64,000 bases of DNA from the NCBI GenBank assembly GCA_013816845.1, contig JACDDU010000002.1:124001-188000 (forward strand). Reading direction: 5' to 3'. Numbering within the stretch: position 1 is the first letter of the stretch; the number at the start of each line of letters is the position of its first letter. Positions 1 through 8,867 of this stretch are shown one piece after another. Under the pieces are notes generated by a model that was given only the letters and a program-made list of their open reading frames with translations, ran no database searches and was not told the origin of the DNA. This stretch comes from Gammaproteobacteria bacterium. GTDB taxonomy: Bacteria > Pseudomonadota > Gammaproteobacteria > DSM-16500. A program made the translations under genes and the position numbers.

Positions 1-579
1 CGTGCTATTTTTCCAACATCAGGTGGCTTGCAAACTTTATTCTTGGATGCTTACGCCCCACTTTCATCAAGATCACTTTCATTTTACACCGTTAACTATC
101 ATGGCAAATGGTATCAACCTTTAATTGACCAGTTTATTTTATTAACGCGGGCTAATTTAGGTTATGGAAATGGATTGCACGGTATTCAAGATTTTCCATT
201 CTTTAAGAATTTTTATGCCGGTGGTATCGATTCAGTACGCGGCTTTCAAGCTTTTACGCTAGGACCCCGTGACTCAAATGACCAAGCTTTTGGCGGCAAT
301 ATGTTGCTTGATGCAAGCATTGCCCTGATTTTCCCTAACTACATCTCAGACAGCGTCCGAACAAGCGTTTTCGCTGATGCCGGTAATGTTTATACTTCCC
401 TCAATAATCGCCAGTTTGGTGGCGCCAGTACGACTACAGGGCCTATTCGCTATGCCATTGGTATTGAAGCAGATTGGATTACTCCCTTTGGACCCATTCA
501 GTTAAGTTTAGCTAAACCGTTTACACGACGCGGCGATAAGAGTGAGCCATTCCAATTTGCTCTAGGTGCAAATTTCTGA
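1..579 (+). CDS. bamA: BamA outer-membrane assembly factor, C-terminal fragment
   Basis: The reading frame is open from the first base of the window, so this is the 3' end of a gene that begins upstream. It encodes about 192 residues of an Omp85-family beta barrel. BamA is the outer-membrane core of the BAM complex that folds and inserts beta-barrel proteins. Visible support: the family signature GGIDSVRGF (lid loop with the VRGF motif, near 220-245), strand-like alternating residues such as RTSVFADAGNVY and PFGPIQLSLAKPF, and a C-terminal Phe (ALGANF) of the kind recognised by the BAM machinery. The downstream skp gene, about 110 bases away, is the usual neighbour of bamA in gammaproteobacteria. 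The POTRA domains are outside the window. Confidence 0.95.
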   Translation, partial: RAIFPTSGGLQTLFLDAYAPLSSRSLSFYTVNYHGKWYQPLIDQFILLTRANLGYGNGLHGIQDFPFFKNFYAGGIDSVRGFQAFTLGPRDSNDQAFGGNMLLDASIALIFPNYISDSVRTSVFADAGNVYTSLNNRQFGGASTTTGPIRYAIGIEADWITPFGPIQLSLAKPFTRRGDKSEPFQFALGANF

Positions 580-690
580 TAAACATGGCATCATCCATAA
601 GCTGTGGTTTTAGCAACGACTTAGTCTAGTTAAGTTGCATGGAATATCGTTTGTAAGGAAAAGCTGTTTAATTTAATTTGGAGAAACATC

Positions 691-1242
691 ATGAAGATTA
701 TGAAAAAGATTGGCCTTTTTGTAGGTGCTTTGTTAGTAGCTGCTGGACTCAGCCCTTCTTTCGCGCAAGCCACCGATGTCGTAGCAACACCTACTACTGC
801 TCAATTAAAAGTGGCTGTTGTGAATGTACAGCAAGTTTTACAACAATCCCCCCGAGTTTCAGAATTAAGCAAAAAGTTAGAAGCACAGTTTAAAACACGT
901 CAAACCAAAATTAACGATGAACAAAAAGCATTGCAAGATGAATTGGATAAGATGAAAAAAGAATCTCCTACCATGAGTCAAAAAGATCGTGATGCAATGC
1001 AAAAGAAAGTGGCTGCAGAACGTGCTGACTTAGTTAAACAAGTTGTGGCTTATCAGCAAGATTTGCAAAAAGAACAAAATAGAATTATGCAAAGCATTCT
1101 TAATGATTTAAATGGCATTGTTTCTGGGATCGCCAAAAATCAAAATTATGCTTTAGTGCTAGATTCACAAGCAGTTATTTTTGCACCAGATGGCAATGAT
1201 ATTACCAAAGATGTTTCTAGCCAATTTAATGCAAAAGGCTAG
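691..1242 (+). CDS. skp: Periplasmic chaperone Skp/OmpH
   Basis: This encodes a 183-residue Skp (OmpH) family protein, a trimeric periplasmic holdase that carries unfolded outer-membrane proteins to the BAM complex. Residues 1-26 form a signal peptide: a basic MKIMKK start, a hydrophobic core and an AQA cleavage site before TDVV. The mature part opens with a conserved strand (LKVAVVNVQQVLQQSP) and continues with long charged, Gln/Lys-rich coiled-coil helices (about residues 60-140), typical of the tentacles. A GGAGAA ribosome site (680-685) precedes ATG 691. A second ATG lies 3 codons downstream, and either start leaves the signal peptide intact. It lies between bamA and lpxD, the standard order in this class. 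Confidence 0.93.
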   Translation: MKIMKKIGLFVGALLVAAGLSPSFAQATDVVATPTTAQLKVAVVNVQQVLQQSPRVSELSKKLEAQFKTRQTKINDEQKALQDELDKMKKESPTMSQKDRDAMQKKVAAERADLVKQVVAYQQDLQKEQNRIMQSILNDLNGIVSGIAKNQNYALVLDSQAVIFAPDGNDITKDVSSQFNAKG

Positions 1243-1260
1243 TTGCTGCATTACTTCTAC

Positions 1261-1291
1261 GCATGGTGATGGTCATTCGACATCACCATGC
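1261..1291 (+). promoter_or_regulatory. Perfect 11-bp inverted repeat over the first lpxD ATG
   Basis: Positions 1261-1271 (gcatggtgatg) and 1281-1291 (catcaccatgc) are exact reverse complements separated by 9 bases. The hairpin sits 18 bases after the skp stop codon and has no T-run, so it does not look like a Rho-independent terminator. Its right arm contains the upstream candidate ATG of lpxD (1288). This suggests the real start is ATG 1315, or that the hairpin limits translation or acts as an mRNA processing/stability element. The structure is seen; the role is inference. Confidence 0.6.
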
Positions 1292-1314
1292 AAAAGTATT
1301 TCTCTCGATTTCTC

Positions 1315-2352
1315 ATGACTACACCAAAAAATTTTAAATTAAGTGAACTTCTCGTCGATCTCGATGTCGAAGTGAAAGGCGACCCTCACTGTTTGATAAA
1401 AGGTATAGCACCGATTCAGCAGGCAGGTGCTGGCGAACTCACTTTTCTTAATAATGTAGCTTACCGTAAGTATCTTGCTACCACCCAAGCTTCAGCAGTC
1501 ATTTTAACGGCAAAAGACGCTAAAGAGTGTCCCGTTCATGCTGTTATTAGTGCAAACCCTTATTTTGCTTATGCTAAAGTTGCAGCTTTTTTTCAAAAAA
1601 ATAAAGTTATTCAGCCCGGCATTCATTCGTCTGCCGTCATTGATGAAAGTGCAACGATAGACTCAAGCGCAGCTATTTCAGCACATTGTTTTATTGGTCA
1701 AGGTGTAAAAATTGGCGCTCGTGTTGTAATCGGTCCCAATACGACGATAGAAGAGTTTGCTGAAATTGGTGATGATACCGTCATTGCTTCAAACGTTTCT
1801 ATTTATTCAGCTGTAAAGATAGGACAACGTAATACGATTGCTAGTGGCGTTGTCATTGGCAGTATAGGATTTGGCATTGCACAAGCCGAGGGTAAGTGGC
1901 ATAAAGTCCCGCAATTGGGTACAGTGCTGATTGGCGATGATGTAGACATCGGTGCCAATACTACTATTGATCGCGGCGCTTTAGAAAATACAATTATTGA
2001 AAATGGCGTTAAGCTTGATAATTTAATTCAGATTGGACATAACGTCCAGATCGGTGCCCATACCGTAATGGCAGGTTGCGTTGCCGTTGCTGGCACCGTC
2101 ACAATTGGTAAACACTGTATGATTGGAGGAGCAACCTGCTTTGCTGGTCATATTACGATTTGTGATAAGGTAATGATAACGGGCATGAGTTCAGTTACAA
2201 AATCGATCATAGAACCAGGCATTTATTCTTCAGGTGTTGTAGGTATGGTTCCTAATCTCGAGTTTCGTAAAAATAATGCTAGGTTCCATCGTTTAGAAAA
2301 TTTATATGAACGCGTTAAAAAGCTAGAAGATACTCTTAAAGATGATCATTAA
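1315..2352 (+). CDS. lpxD: UDP-3-O-acylglucosamine N-acyltransferase LpxD
   Basis: LpxD adds the N-linked hydroxyacyl chain (from acyl-ACP) to UDP-3-O-acylglucosamine, the third step of lipid A synthesis, in the cytoplasm. The N-terminal uridine-binding domain (KLSELLVDLDVEVKGD through SAVILT) is followed by a left-handed beta-helix of hexapeptide repeats ([LIV]GxxxxI pattern, about residues 95-310). The active-site His is visible in LDNLIQIGHNVQIG. With ATG 1315 the protein has 345 residues, close to the family length, and begins near the conserved N terminus. An upstream in-frame ATG at 1288 would add 9 residues but lies inside a hairpin. It is 15 bases from fabZ and belongs to the lpx operon. 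Confidence 0.95.
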   Translation: MTTPKNFKLSELLVDLDVEVKGDPHCLIKGIAPIQQAGAGELTFLNNVAYRKYLATTQASAVILTAKDAKECPVHAVISANPYFAYAKVAAFFQKNKVIQPGIHSSAVIDESATIDSSAAISAHCFIGQGVKIGARVVIGPNTTIEEFAEIGDDTVIASNVSIYSAVKIGQRNTIASGVVIGSIGFGIAQAEGKWHKVPQLGTVLIGDDVDIGANTTIDRGALENTIIENGVKLDNLIQIGHNVQIGAHTVMAGCVAVAGTVTIGKHCMIGGATCFAGHITICDKVMITGMSSVTKSIIEPGIYSSGVVGMVPNLEFRKNNARFHRLENLYERVKKLEDTLKDDH

Positions 2353-2367
2353 GTTGGAACTCTGCTA

Positions 2368-2799
2368 ATGGATATTCATGAAATTTTAAAGTTATTGCCC
2401 CATCGGTATCCCTTTTTGTTAATAGATCGTGTTCTAGAAATTGATATCGGCAAGTCCATCGTCGCTATAAAAAATGTGACCGTCAATGAAGCGTATTTTA
2501 TGGGACATTTTCCCGAACGGCCGGTCATGCCAGGCGTTTTGATTCTAGAATCGTTAGCGCAAGCGGGCGGTGTTTTAGCCTATAAATCTACAAATTCATC
2601 TCCTAAAGATGCCCTTTATTATTTTGCAGGTATTGATAATGCACGCTTTCGCCGCATTGTTGAGCCTGGTGATCAACTTCGATTAGAGGTAAAAGTATTG
2701 CGGTCCAAACGTGATATTTGGAAACTAGAAAGTGCTGCTTTTGTTGGGGATGAATTAGCCTGTAGCGCAGAATTAATTAGTGCACGGAAAAGTTACTAA
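2368..2799 (+). CDS. fabZ: 3-hydroxyacyl-[ACP] dehydratase FabZ
   Basis: FabZ dehydrates 3-hydroxyacyl-ACP in type II fatty-acid synthesis, competing with LpxA/LpxD for the same hydroxyacyl-ACP pool. The 143-residue length and hot-dog fold sequence are typical. The N-terminal [21 protein letters not shown] and the catalytic segment [20 protein letters not shown], carrying the His of the HxxxxxxxxPGV motif and the Glu further on, are both intact. It starts 15 bases after lpxD and ends 16 bases before lpxA, the usual lpxD-fabZ-lpxA order. A GGAAC stretch upstream is only a weak ribosome site, so translation may depend on read-through from lpxD. Confidence 0.96.
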   Translation: MDIHEILKLLPHRYPFLLIDRVLEIDIGKSIVAIKNVTVNEAYFMGHFPERPVMPGVLILESLAQAGGVLAYKSTNSSPKDALYYFAGIDNARFRRIVEPGDQLRLEVKVLRSKRDIWKLESAAFVGDELACSAELISARKSY

Positions 2800-2815
2800 A
2801 TAGGAGTCTAATGGA

Positions 2816-3610
2816 ATGAGAAGTCTCCATACTGAAATTAGTACATTTATTCACAATACTGCGGTTATTGATGCCTCAGCCCTCATCGCTAAAAATGTGA
2901 CAATCGGACCTTATAGTGTCATCGGTGAAGATGTTGAAATCGGCGAGGGCACTTGGGTGGGCCCCCATGTTGTCATTAAAGGCCCCACGCGTATTGGCCC
3001 TAATAATAAAATTTTCCAATTTTCCTCAATCGGCGAAGTACCACAAGATTTAAAATTTAGTGGTGAAAAAACTTTTTTAGAAATTGGTTCGGGGAATGTT
3101 TTTCGCGAATTTTGTACGATTAATCGTGGCACTGCGCAAGATCAAGCGTTAACCAAAATTGGTAATGAAAATTTGTTTATGGCTTATGTGCACATTGCGC
3201 ATGATTGTCATATTGGCAATCATACGGTTTTTGCGAATAATGCCTCATTAGCAGGTCATGTGACGGTGGATGATTATGCGATTTTGAGCGGTTTCTCGGG
3301 TGTATATCAATTTTGCCGAGTTGGTACGCATAGCTTTATTACCACAAATTCAGTGGTTATAAAAGATGTACCTCCTTTTGTAAAAGTTTCGGGTTATTAC
3401 GCAAAACCGTTTGGATTGAATACAGTCGGTTTAGTAAGACGAGGTTTTGATGCCGAAGTAATTAAAATGTTACGGCGTGCATACAAAATTGTTTACCGCA
3501 ATGGACTCACCGTTTCTCAAGCCCTTGAAGCATTACAAGATATGGAAGGTGCTGAAATTAAACAATTAGCGCAATTCATCTCGGCTTCCACAGCAGGCAT
3601 CGTCAGGTGA
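2816..3610 (+). CDS. lpxA: UDP-N-acetylglucosamine O-acyltransferase LpxA
   Basis: LpxA transfers a 3-hydroxyacyl chain to UDP-GlcNAc, the first committed lipid A step. The 264-residue protein has a hexapeptide left-handed helix (about residues 10-190; AVIDASALIAKNVTIGPYSVIG onward), the catalytic His in AYVHIAHDCHIGN, the family-typical FSSIGEVPQDLKF segment, and a C-terminal helical part (RRGFDAEVIKMLRRAYK). A TAGGAG ribosome site at 2801-2806 precedes ATG 2816. Its stop codon overlaps the GTG start of lpxB (GTGA at 3607-3610), indicating translational coupling. Confidence 0.96.
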   Translation: MRSLHTEISTFIHNTAVIDASALIAKNVTIGPYSVIGEDVEIGEGTWVGPHVVIKGPTRIGPNNKIFQFSSIGEVPQDLKFSGEKTFLEIGSGNVFREFCTINRGTAQDQALTKIGNENLFMAYVHIAHDCHIGNHTVFANNASLAGHVTVDDYAILSGFSGVYQFCRVGTHSFITTNSVVIKDVPPFVKVSGYYAKPFGLNTVGLVRRGFDAEVIKMLRRAYKIVYRNGLTVSQALEALQDMEGAEIKQLAQFISASTAGIVR

Positions 3611-4746
3611 ATAAACCATTTCGGATCGGTATTGTTGCAGGAGAAGCATCAGGTGATTTGTTAGGAGCGAGACTCATTCAAACGCTTCGTGCATACCATT
3701 CCAATATCGTTATCGAAGGTATCGGTGGCCCGAAAATGATAGCCGCGGGTTGCCAAAGCTTATTTGATATTGAAACATTATCCGTGATGGGCTTGATTGA
3801 ACCGCTTTTTCGTTTACCTCAACTTATTAAAATCCATCGCCAACTTTACCAACACTTTATTCAAGATCCCCCGGATCTTTTTATTGGCGTTGACGCACCG
3901 GATTTTAACTTGAGCCTTGAAGTTAAGTTACGTCGAGCTGGAATCAAAGTCATCCATTATGTGAGTCCCAGCGTATGGGCATGGCGTAAATATCGTATTC
4001 GTAAAATTAAAAAAGCTGTTGATTTAATGCTGACACTCTTCCCCTTCGAAACTGAATTTTATAAAACTCATAATGTACCAGTCCTAGCCGTAGGACATCC
4101 GATGGCCGATCAGATCAGTGTCACAACAAATGTTTCACTTGCCCAATCAGCTTTAAATCTCTCAGCAAGTAAAATTTATGTTGCCCTTTTGCCGGGAAGT
4201 CGGGCTCAAGAAATTAAATATATGGCGCAACCTTTTTTAGAAGCAGCGATGCTTATTCAGAAAAAAATTCCTAATGTGGTATTTCTTACTTCAGCAATTA
4301 ATACAAAACGAGAAGCCGAATTTGCTGAGCTTGCACGGCAATATGCGCCGCATATTAAAATTAAATCCTTTTTACAACGTGCTCATGCAGTGATGGCTGC
4401 AGCTGATGTCGTCGTAGTGACATCAGGGACGGCAACGCTTGAAACCATGTTATTTAAAAAACCCATGGTTATTGGTTATAGAATGTCGCCCGCAGTTTTT
4501 TGGTTAGCTAAACGGTTGGTAAAGTTATCGTATGTGGGCTTGCCAAATTTGTTAGCTAAGAAAAAGATTGTTCCAGAACTTATCCAAGAAGCCCTAACTC
4601 CTGAAAAAATTGCTGAATACGTACTAAATTATTTTGCTAAACCTCAATTGGTCGATGATATTAAGAAAAAATTCACTACCCTTCATCAGCAGCTCCGGGG
4701 CATCGATGACCAGCATCTTGCTGAAGCCATCTTTAAGGTGATGTGA
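3607..4746 (+). CDS. lpxB: Lipid-A-disaccharide synthase LpxB
   Basis: LpxB (GT19 family) condenses UDP-diacylglucosamine with lipid X to form the lipid A disaccharide at the inner membrane. The 379-residue length matches the family. Visible landmarks are the N-terminal GIVAGEASGDLLGARL, the SVMGLIEPL segment, DLFIGVDAPDFNL, HYVSPSVWAWR and the nucleotide-binding ALLPGSRAQEI, followed by the C-terminal SGTATLETMLFKKPMVIGYR. The start is GTG at 3607, overlapping the lpxA stop by four bases; no other start fits the conserved N terminus. It is the last gene of this + strand block. The 197 bases after it, up to the convergent ligase gene, show no clear terminator. Confidence 0.95.
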   Translation: MNKPFRIGIVAGEASGDLLGARLIQTLRAYHSNIVIEGIGGPKMIAAGCQSLFDIETLSVMGLIEPLFRLPQLIKIHRQLYQHFIQDPPDLFIGVDAPDFNLSLEVKLRRAGIKVIHYVSPSVWAWRKYRIRKIKKAVDLMLTLFPFETEFYKTHNVPVLAVGHPMADQISVTTNVSLAQSALNLSASKIYVALLPGSRAQEIKYMAQPFLEAAMLIQKKIPNVVFLTSAINTKREAEFAELARQYAPHIKIKSFLQRAHAVMAAADVVVVTSGTATLETMLFKKPMVIGYRMSPAVFWLAKRLVKLSYVGLPNLLAKKKIVPELIQEALTPEKIAEYVLNYFAKPQLVDDIKKKFTTLHQQLRGIDDQHLAEAIFKVM

Positions 4747-4943
4747 TTTTTCCTATTTCAATACATTTTCCGCACAATTAAAAGCGGCGCACGTAATATT
4801 TCAGTAAGTTCTCCTTATAAATAAATTCGCACTCATAAAGTAGCAGCTCTCATTGTTAACGTTAAATTAAGAAGTAAGCATGGCAAAGCGACTGAGGCGT
4901 ACAGAATGTAGGCGAGCAGAGGGATGTTTGGATGAAACTAAAA

Positions 4944-6830
4944 CTATGGAGAAACGACTGAGTGTGTTCCGTTCATTTTGTAAAGCGTAGATAGCTTGTC
5001 TTCTTCGTAAAGCAGTTTGCATTGATTGCGGCGCAGTTTACCACTGGTGGTTTTGCTTAAAGTGCGTGGTGGTAAAAGTATAATTTCATCTGCAACGAGA
5101 TGGTGGTGTTTGGAAAGAGAAATTTTAATTTGTTGAACTATTTGTTCATAATCTTTTTTGGTCATTTTCTTAGTGGGTCCAGGTTTTACTTCGGCTAGAA
5201 TTATTAAGCCTTCACTTGATTCTTTTTCAATTGCAAATGCAGCAATACAACCAGGACGAAGATGAGGTGTATGATTTTCAATATCAATTTCAATATCATG
5301 CGGGTAATGATTAACGCCTGAAATAATAATCATGTCTTTAATGCGTCCAGAAATAAAAAGTTCCCCTTCAAAAATAAATCCTAAATCGCCAGTACGTAAA
5401 AAATCAAGTTTGGGGTGTTGTTTTAACTTTGCTTTCATGGCAGCTTTAGTTGCCTCTTTATTTTGCCAGTATCCTTCTACAACATGGGGGCCACTAACCC
5501 AAATTTCACCAATGCAGTTTGGCTCCTGAATTAAACCGGTTTCGGGATCAACAATTTCTACGAGGCAATCATCCTGGAAATGCCCTACACTCACCATTTT
5601 TTTGGCATGGGAATGTTTAGGGTCAACCAAAACTGCCCGGCCTTGACTTAAAGCATGGCGATCAAATGTTTTATAAAAGTTGAGTAGAGATTTTTTAACA
5701 CCAGAAACAAAAACAATTGCTTCAGCTAAACCATAACAGGGAAAAAGTGTATGGGATTTTAATCCTTGGCTTTTAAATTTATCATAAAATTCGACGAATG
5801 TTTCGGCATGAATTTTTTCTGCCCCACAAAATATTGTCCGTAAATGATGTAAGTTAAGTTGTTTTTTTTGCGCAGGCGTAATTTTATGGTTGCATAGACG
5901 ATAAGCAAAATCAGGGCCGCCCGTGACAGTCGCTTTATATTTACTTAATGTTTGTAACCATTGGAATGGATTTTTTAAAAAATCAAAAGGGGACATGTGA
6001 AAAGTTTTAAAACCTGAATACACAGGTAGTAATATAGAAGAGATTAAACCCATATCATGATAAGGCGGTAACCAGTTTACAAGGATATCTCGAGGTGTTG
6101 CTTCGAAGGCACTTTCGGAATGTTTCAAATTCGCCATCAAATTACGATGCGTAATGATGACACCTTTCGGTTGGCTTGTAGACCCCGAGGTATATTGTAA
6201 ATAGGCTATATCATCTAAATGAATCGAGAAGGACTTAAATTCTTTATATAATTTCTCAGAAATAGAATCAACTTCGATTAGTTTAGAATGATATAGCGAT
6301 GTTACGGTCGAATCTAAAACGCCATGATGAGAAAATTTGGCAGGTAAAAAATTTTTCACTAACTTGATAAAAGGGGCTATACGTTTAAATGTACGTAAGC
6401 GCCCTGAAATTTTTGTATTAGTAAGGGTTATTGAAACTTTGGCATTTTCCATAATATGAAGTAATTGGCTTGCCATCTCCCCTGATAGAGGTGGATAAGC
6501 AGGTACCGCTATCGCTCCCGCATAAAGACAAGCAAAAAAGGCACATATATAATCAGTGCCGGGTTCAAATAATAATAAGACTGCTTTGTTTTTAGCATGT
6601 TGTTGCTGTAAAACGGCAGCAATGGCCTTGGCGCGATGTTGTAAAGATTGCCAAGTTAAATGGCTTGCATACTCTGCTTCATCTTTCAGAAAAGTATACG
6701 CATGGAATTCAGGGTTTTGACCTGCTCGGATAGTTAACTTATCCAAGATAGTCATTGGATTCGTTAAAATTTCTATATCACTAGGTGCTTGATTCTCATC
6801 TAAAAGCCGATTTTTTGCGACCATGTTCAT
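4944..6830 (-). CDS. Fatty-acyl-AMP ligase (FAAL)
   Basis: This 628-residue member of the acyl-adenylate superfamily probably activates a fatty acid as acyl-AMP and loads it onto an acyl carrier protein. Seen in sequence: the ATP-binding P-loop YTSGSTSQPKGV, the motif PCYGLAEA, the hinge-region RTGDLGFI, and SGRIKDMIIISGVNHYPHDIE, which is characteristic of FAALs rather than CoA ligases. It lies 79 bases downstream of a gene encoding an ACP fused to an alpha-oxoamine synthase, a natural partner: the ligase would load that ACP. The start ATG 6830 has only a weak ribosome site; ATG 6824 is an alternative. The native fatty acid and final product are unknown. Confidence 0.88.
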   Translation of the reverse strand: MNMVAKNRLLDENQAPSDIEILTNPMTILDKLTIRAGQNPEFHAYTFLKDEAEYASHLTWQSLQHRAKAIAAVLQQQHAKNKAVLLLFEPGTDYICAFFACLYAGAIAVPAYPPLSGEMASQLLHIMENAKVSITLTNTKISGRLRTFKRIAPFIKLVKNFLPAKFSHHGVLDSTVTSLYHSKLIEVDSISEKLYKEFKSFSIHLDDIAYLQYTSGSTSQPKGVIITHRNLMANLKHSESAFEATPRDILVNWLPPYHDMGLISSILLPVYSGFKTFHMSPFDFLKNPFQWLQTLSKYKATVTGGPDFAYRLCNHKITPAQKKQLNLHHLRTIFCGAEKIHAETFVEFYDKFKSQGLKSHTLFPCYGLAEAIVFVSGVKKSLLNFYKTFDRHALSQGRAVLVDPKHSHAKKMVSVGHFQDDCLVEIVDPETGLIQEPNCIGEIWVSGPHVVEGYWQNKEATKAAMKAKLKQHPKLDFLRTGDLGFIFEGELFISGRIKDMIIISGVNHYPHDIEIDIENHTPHLRPGCIAAFAIEKESSEGLIILAEVKPGPTKKMTKKDYEQIVQQIKISLSKHHHLVADEIILLPPRTLSKTTSGKLRRNQCKLLYEEDKLSTLYKMNGTHSVVSP

Positions 6831-6909
6831 CTTAATTTATTATGATTGATAAATTAAGCTTAGATGATATTAAGCAAAATACTAGGCTTTGCCGCTGTTC
6901 AACTATCGT

Positions 6910-8433
6910 TTACAACAACCCTAAATCATGCATTTCACTCGCAATTAATTTTGCTGCCTTGCGGAGCTGGGCTTCTGTATGAGAGCAATTAATAAAAGCG
7001 CGTAAACGTGAGGCATTGGGTTCAACAGCCGGATAGAAAAGAGCTTGTAAAAAAAGTCCTTTGCGTCGTAGTGCTGCGCACAATTGAATGGCTTTGTCTG
7101 AATGACCAATCATAATTGGAATCACGGGCGTGCAGGAGGAAAGCCCCGTATTAATATTAGCTCGTTGCAGCGCGTCTAAAAAATATGCGGAGCGTGCTTG
7201 TAATACTGCCGGTAAGGTTGGATTTTTCCTTAAATGAATAAGCGAAGCAAGGGCAGCTGCGGTATCGGCGGGTGATAAACCACAACTATAAACAAAACTC
7301 GGTGCACTAAATTTTAAATATTCAATTAAGGTCTTTTGACCAGCAATGTAACCGCCACATGATCCTAAAGCCTTGCTCAATGTTCCCATCCAAAAATCAA
7401 CTTCGGTTCCTTTAAGATTAAAATATTCACGAATACCTTGGCCTTTTTTACCAAGGACACCAATTGAGTGGGCTTCATCAACGTAGAGTAGGGCATGATG
7501 TTTCTTTTTTAAGGCAATGTATGCGGGGATCGGCGCAATATCACCATCCATGCTAAATACACCCTCAGTTACAATCAGAACACGATCATATTGATCACGT
7601 AATGAAGTTAATAATGCGGATAAAGATTGTGGATCATTATGCTCAAAATAACGCAGTGTTGCGCCTGATAAGAGTGCACCTTGAACGATGCTGTTGTGAG
7701 AAAGTTTATCTAAAAGAATTAAATCATTTTTTTTCATCATATGCCCGATGGTTGACACATTAGTAGCATGTCCAGAATTAAAAACGACACAAGCTTCCGT
7801 GTTGATGAAACGGCTCAACTCTTTTTCTAACGCAACATGAACTGGTTTTTCACCACCGACTAATCGACTTGCAGAGGCGGAGGTTCCAAATCGTTTAACA
7901 CTAGTAATAAGTTGTTTAATATTATTTGCATGACTGGCCATATCAAGATAATTATAGGAAGAAAAATTAATAAATTTTTTCCCATCAATACGTATATCAC
8001 TCACCGGCATCCCTTCCGTGACTTGAAAAAAAAGATCCATACCAGCTTTTTTACGAACGTACTTTTTAAAATTTTCTAAATCAACAATTTCAGGGAAATG
8101 TTTAAACTCAGTCAAGATTTTTTTATATTGAGTGCGATTGGTTTTAAGTTCAGGAGGCGGCGTAGTAGGCGTTGATGTTGGTAAGTCTTCTTGGCATAGA
8201 AATGCTGATAACGCACTGATATTTTCATGTTCTAAAAAAAGCGTCGGTGAAACAGGTTTTTTTAACCATTTTTCTAAATCGCCTGCTAAGCTGACCGCTT
8301 GCAGAGAACCCAATCCATATTCAGCAAATGAGCGCTCCACATTAATAACATTTTTTTCTTGGGGGAGTGCTTTTTGTAAACGTTTAATAATCCATGTTTG
8401 CACATCGCCTTGCTTTAAATTTTTTTTCTTCAT
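6910..8433 (-). CDS. ACP-alpha-oxoamine synthase fusion (BioF/SPT-like)
   Basis: A 507-residue two-domain protein. Residues 1-80 are an acyl carrier domain; the phosphopantetheine Ser is S43 in YGLGSLQAV. After a Pro/Thr-rich linker (about 82-100), residues 110-507 form a PLP-dependent alpha-oxoamine synthase of the BioF/KBL/serine palmitoyltransferase family. Diagnostic residues are DEAHSIG (D319, H322) and the PLP Lys K354 in GTLSKALGSCGG. Such enzymes condense an acyl thioester with an amino acid, losing CO2, to give an acyl aminoketone. The built-in ACP and the downstream FAAL gene suggest the acyl group comes by direct loading rather than from CoA. PigH-like and ACP-SPT proteins have comparable layouts. 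Substrate and amino acid are not readable from sequence. Confidence 0.88.
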   Translation of the reverse strand: MKKKNLKQGDVQTWIIKRLQKALPQEKNVINVERSFAEYGLGSLQAVSLAGDLEKWLKKPVSPTLFLEHENISALSAFLCQEDLPTSTPTTPPPELKTNRTQYKKILTEFKHFPEIVDLENFKKYVRKKAGMDLFFQVTEGMPVSDIRIDGKKFINFSSYNYLDMASHANNIKQLITSVKRFGTSASASRLVGGEKPVHVALEKELSRFINTEACVVFNSGHATNVSTIGHMMKKNDLILLDKLSHNSIVQGALLSGATLRYFEHNDPQSLSALLTSLRDQYDRVLIVTEGVFSMDGDIAPIPAYIALKKKHHALLYVDEAHSIGVLGKKGQGIREYFNLKGTEVDFWMGTLSKALGSCGGYIAGQKTLIEYLKFSAPSFVYSCGLSPADTAAALASLIHLRKNPTLPAVLQARSAYFLDALQRANINTGLSSCTPVIPIMIGHSDKAIQLCAALRRKGLFLQALFYPAVEPNASRLRAFINCSHTEAQLRKAAKLIASEMHDLGLL

Positions 8434-8615
8434 AACCCATCCTTTGGTAGTGAGAAGATGTCATGCTCTTTAACTTTGTGACTGAGGAAATTTTCTTAAA
8501 ATGACCTTAACTAGGATGAAGGAATTTAAAGTTTAAATAAAAAAATTTGATCGATTAAGATTTCATTAAGGTAGATTATTTATTATAACAAAATTAGTAA
8601 AAAGAGATTAATCGC

Positions 8616-8831
8616 ATGAGATCACATTTCCTGGTGGGTAGTAATAATCAAGATTCATCATCCGCTGAATTTAAAGTTCCTTCGACTTCGAGGAAGCCCA
8701 GTGCTTCAAAAGATAAAGAAGTGCAACAAGCGACTATGGCGGCTACTTTAAGGACTCAAGGTCTTTTGGCTGTGCATGTCCCAACTGTAGATGATCATTT
8801 TATTCTACCGCGTGTGAAGCGAAGACGTTAA
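8616..8831 (+). CDS. Small basic hypothetical protein
   Basis: A 71-codon frame with an ATG preceded by AAGAGA (8600-8605), divergent from the oxoamine synthase gene and convergent with yacG. The product is Ser/Lys/Thr-rich in its first half (SSSAEFKVPSTSRKPSASKDKE), then has a short hydrophobic stretch (AATLRTQGLLAVHVP), and ends with a basic tail (PRVKRRR). There is no signal peptide and I recognise no family. It may be a real small protein with a disordered N terminus; a chance frame is possible, although nothing on the other strand competes for this interval. Confidence 0.4.
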   Translation: MRSHFLVGSNNQDSSSAEFKVPSTSRKPSASKDKEVQQATMAATLRTQGLLAVHVPTVDDHFILPRVKRRR

Positions 8832-8867
8832 AATATGTTCAATTAAGTTTTGACGACTAATAACTTG

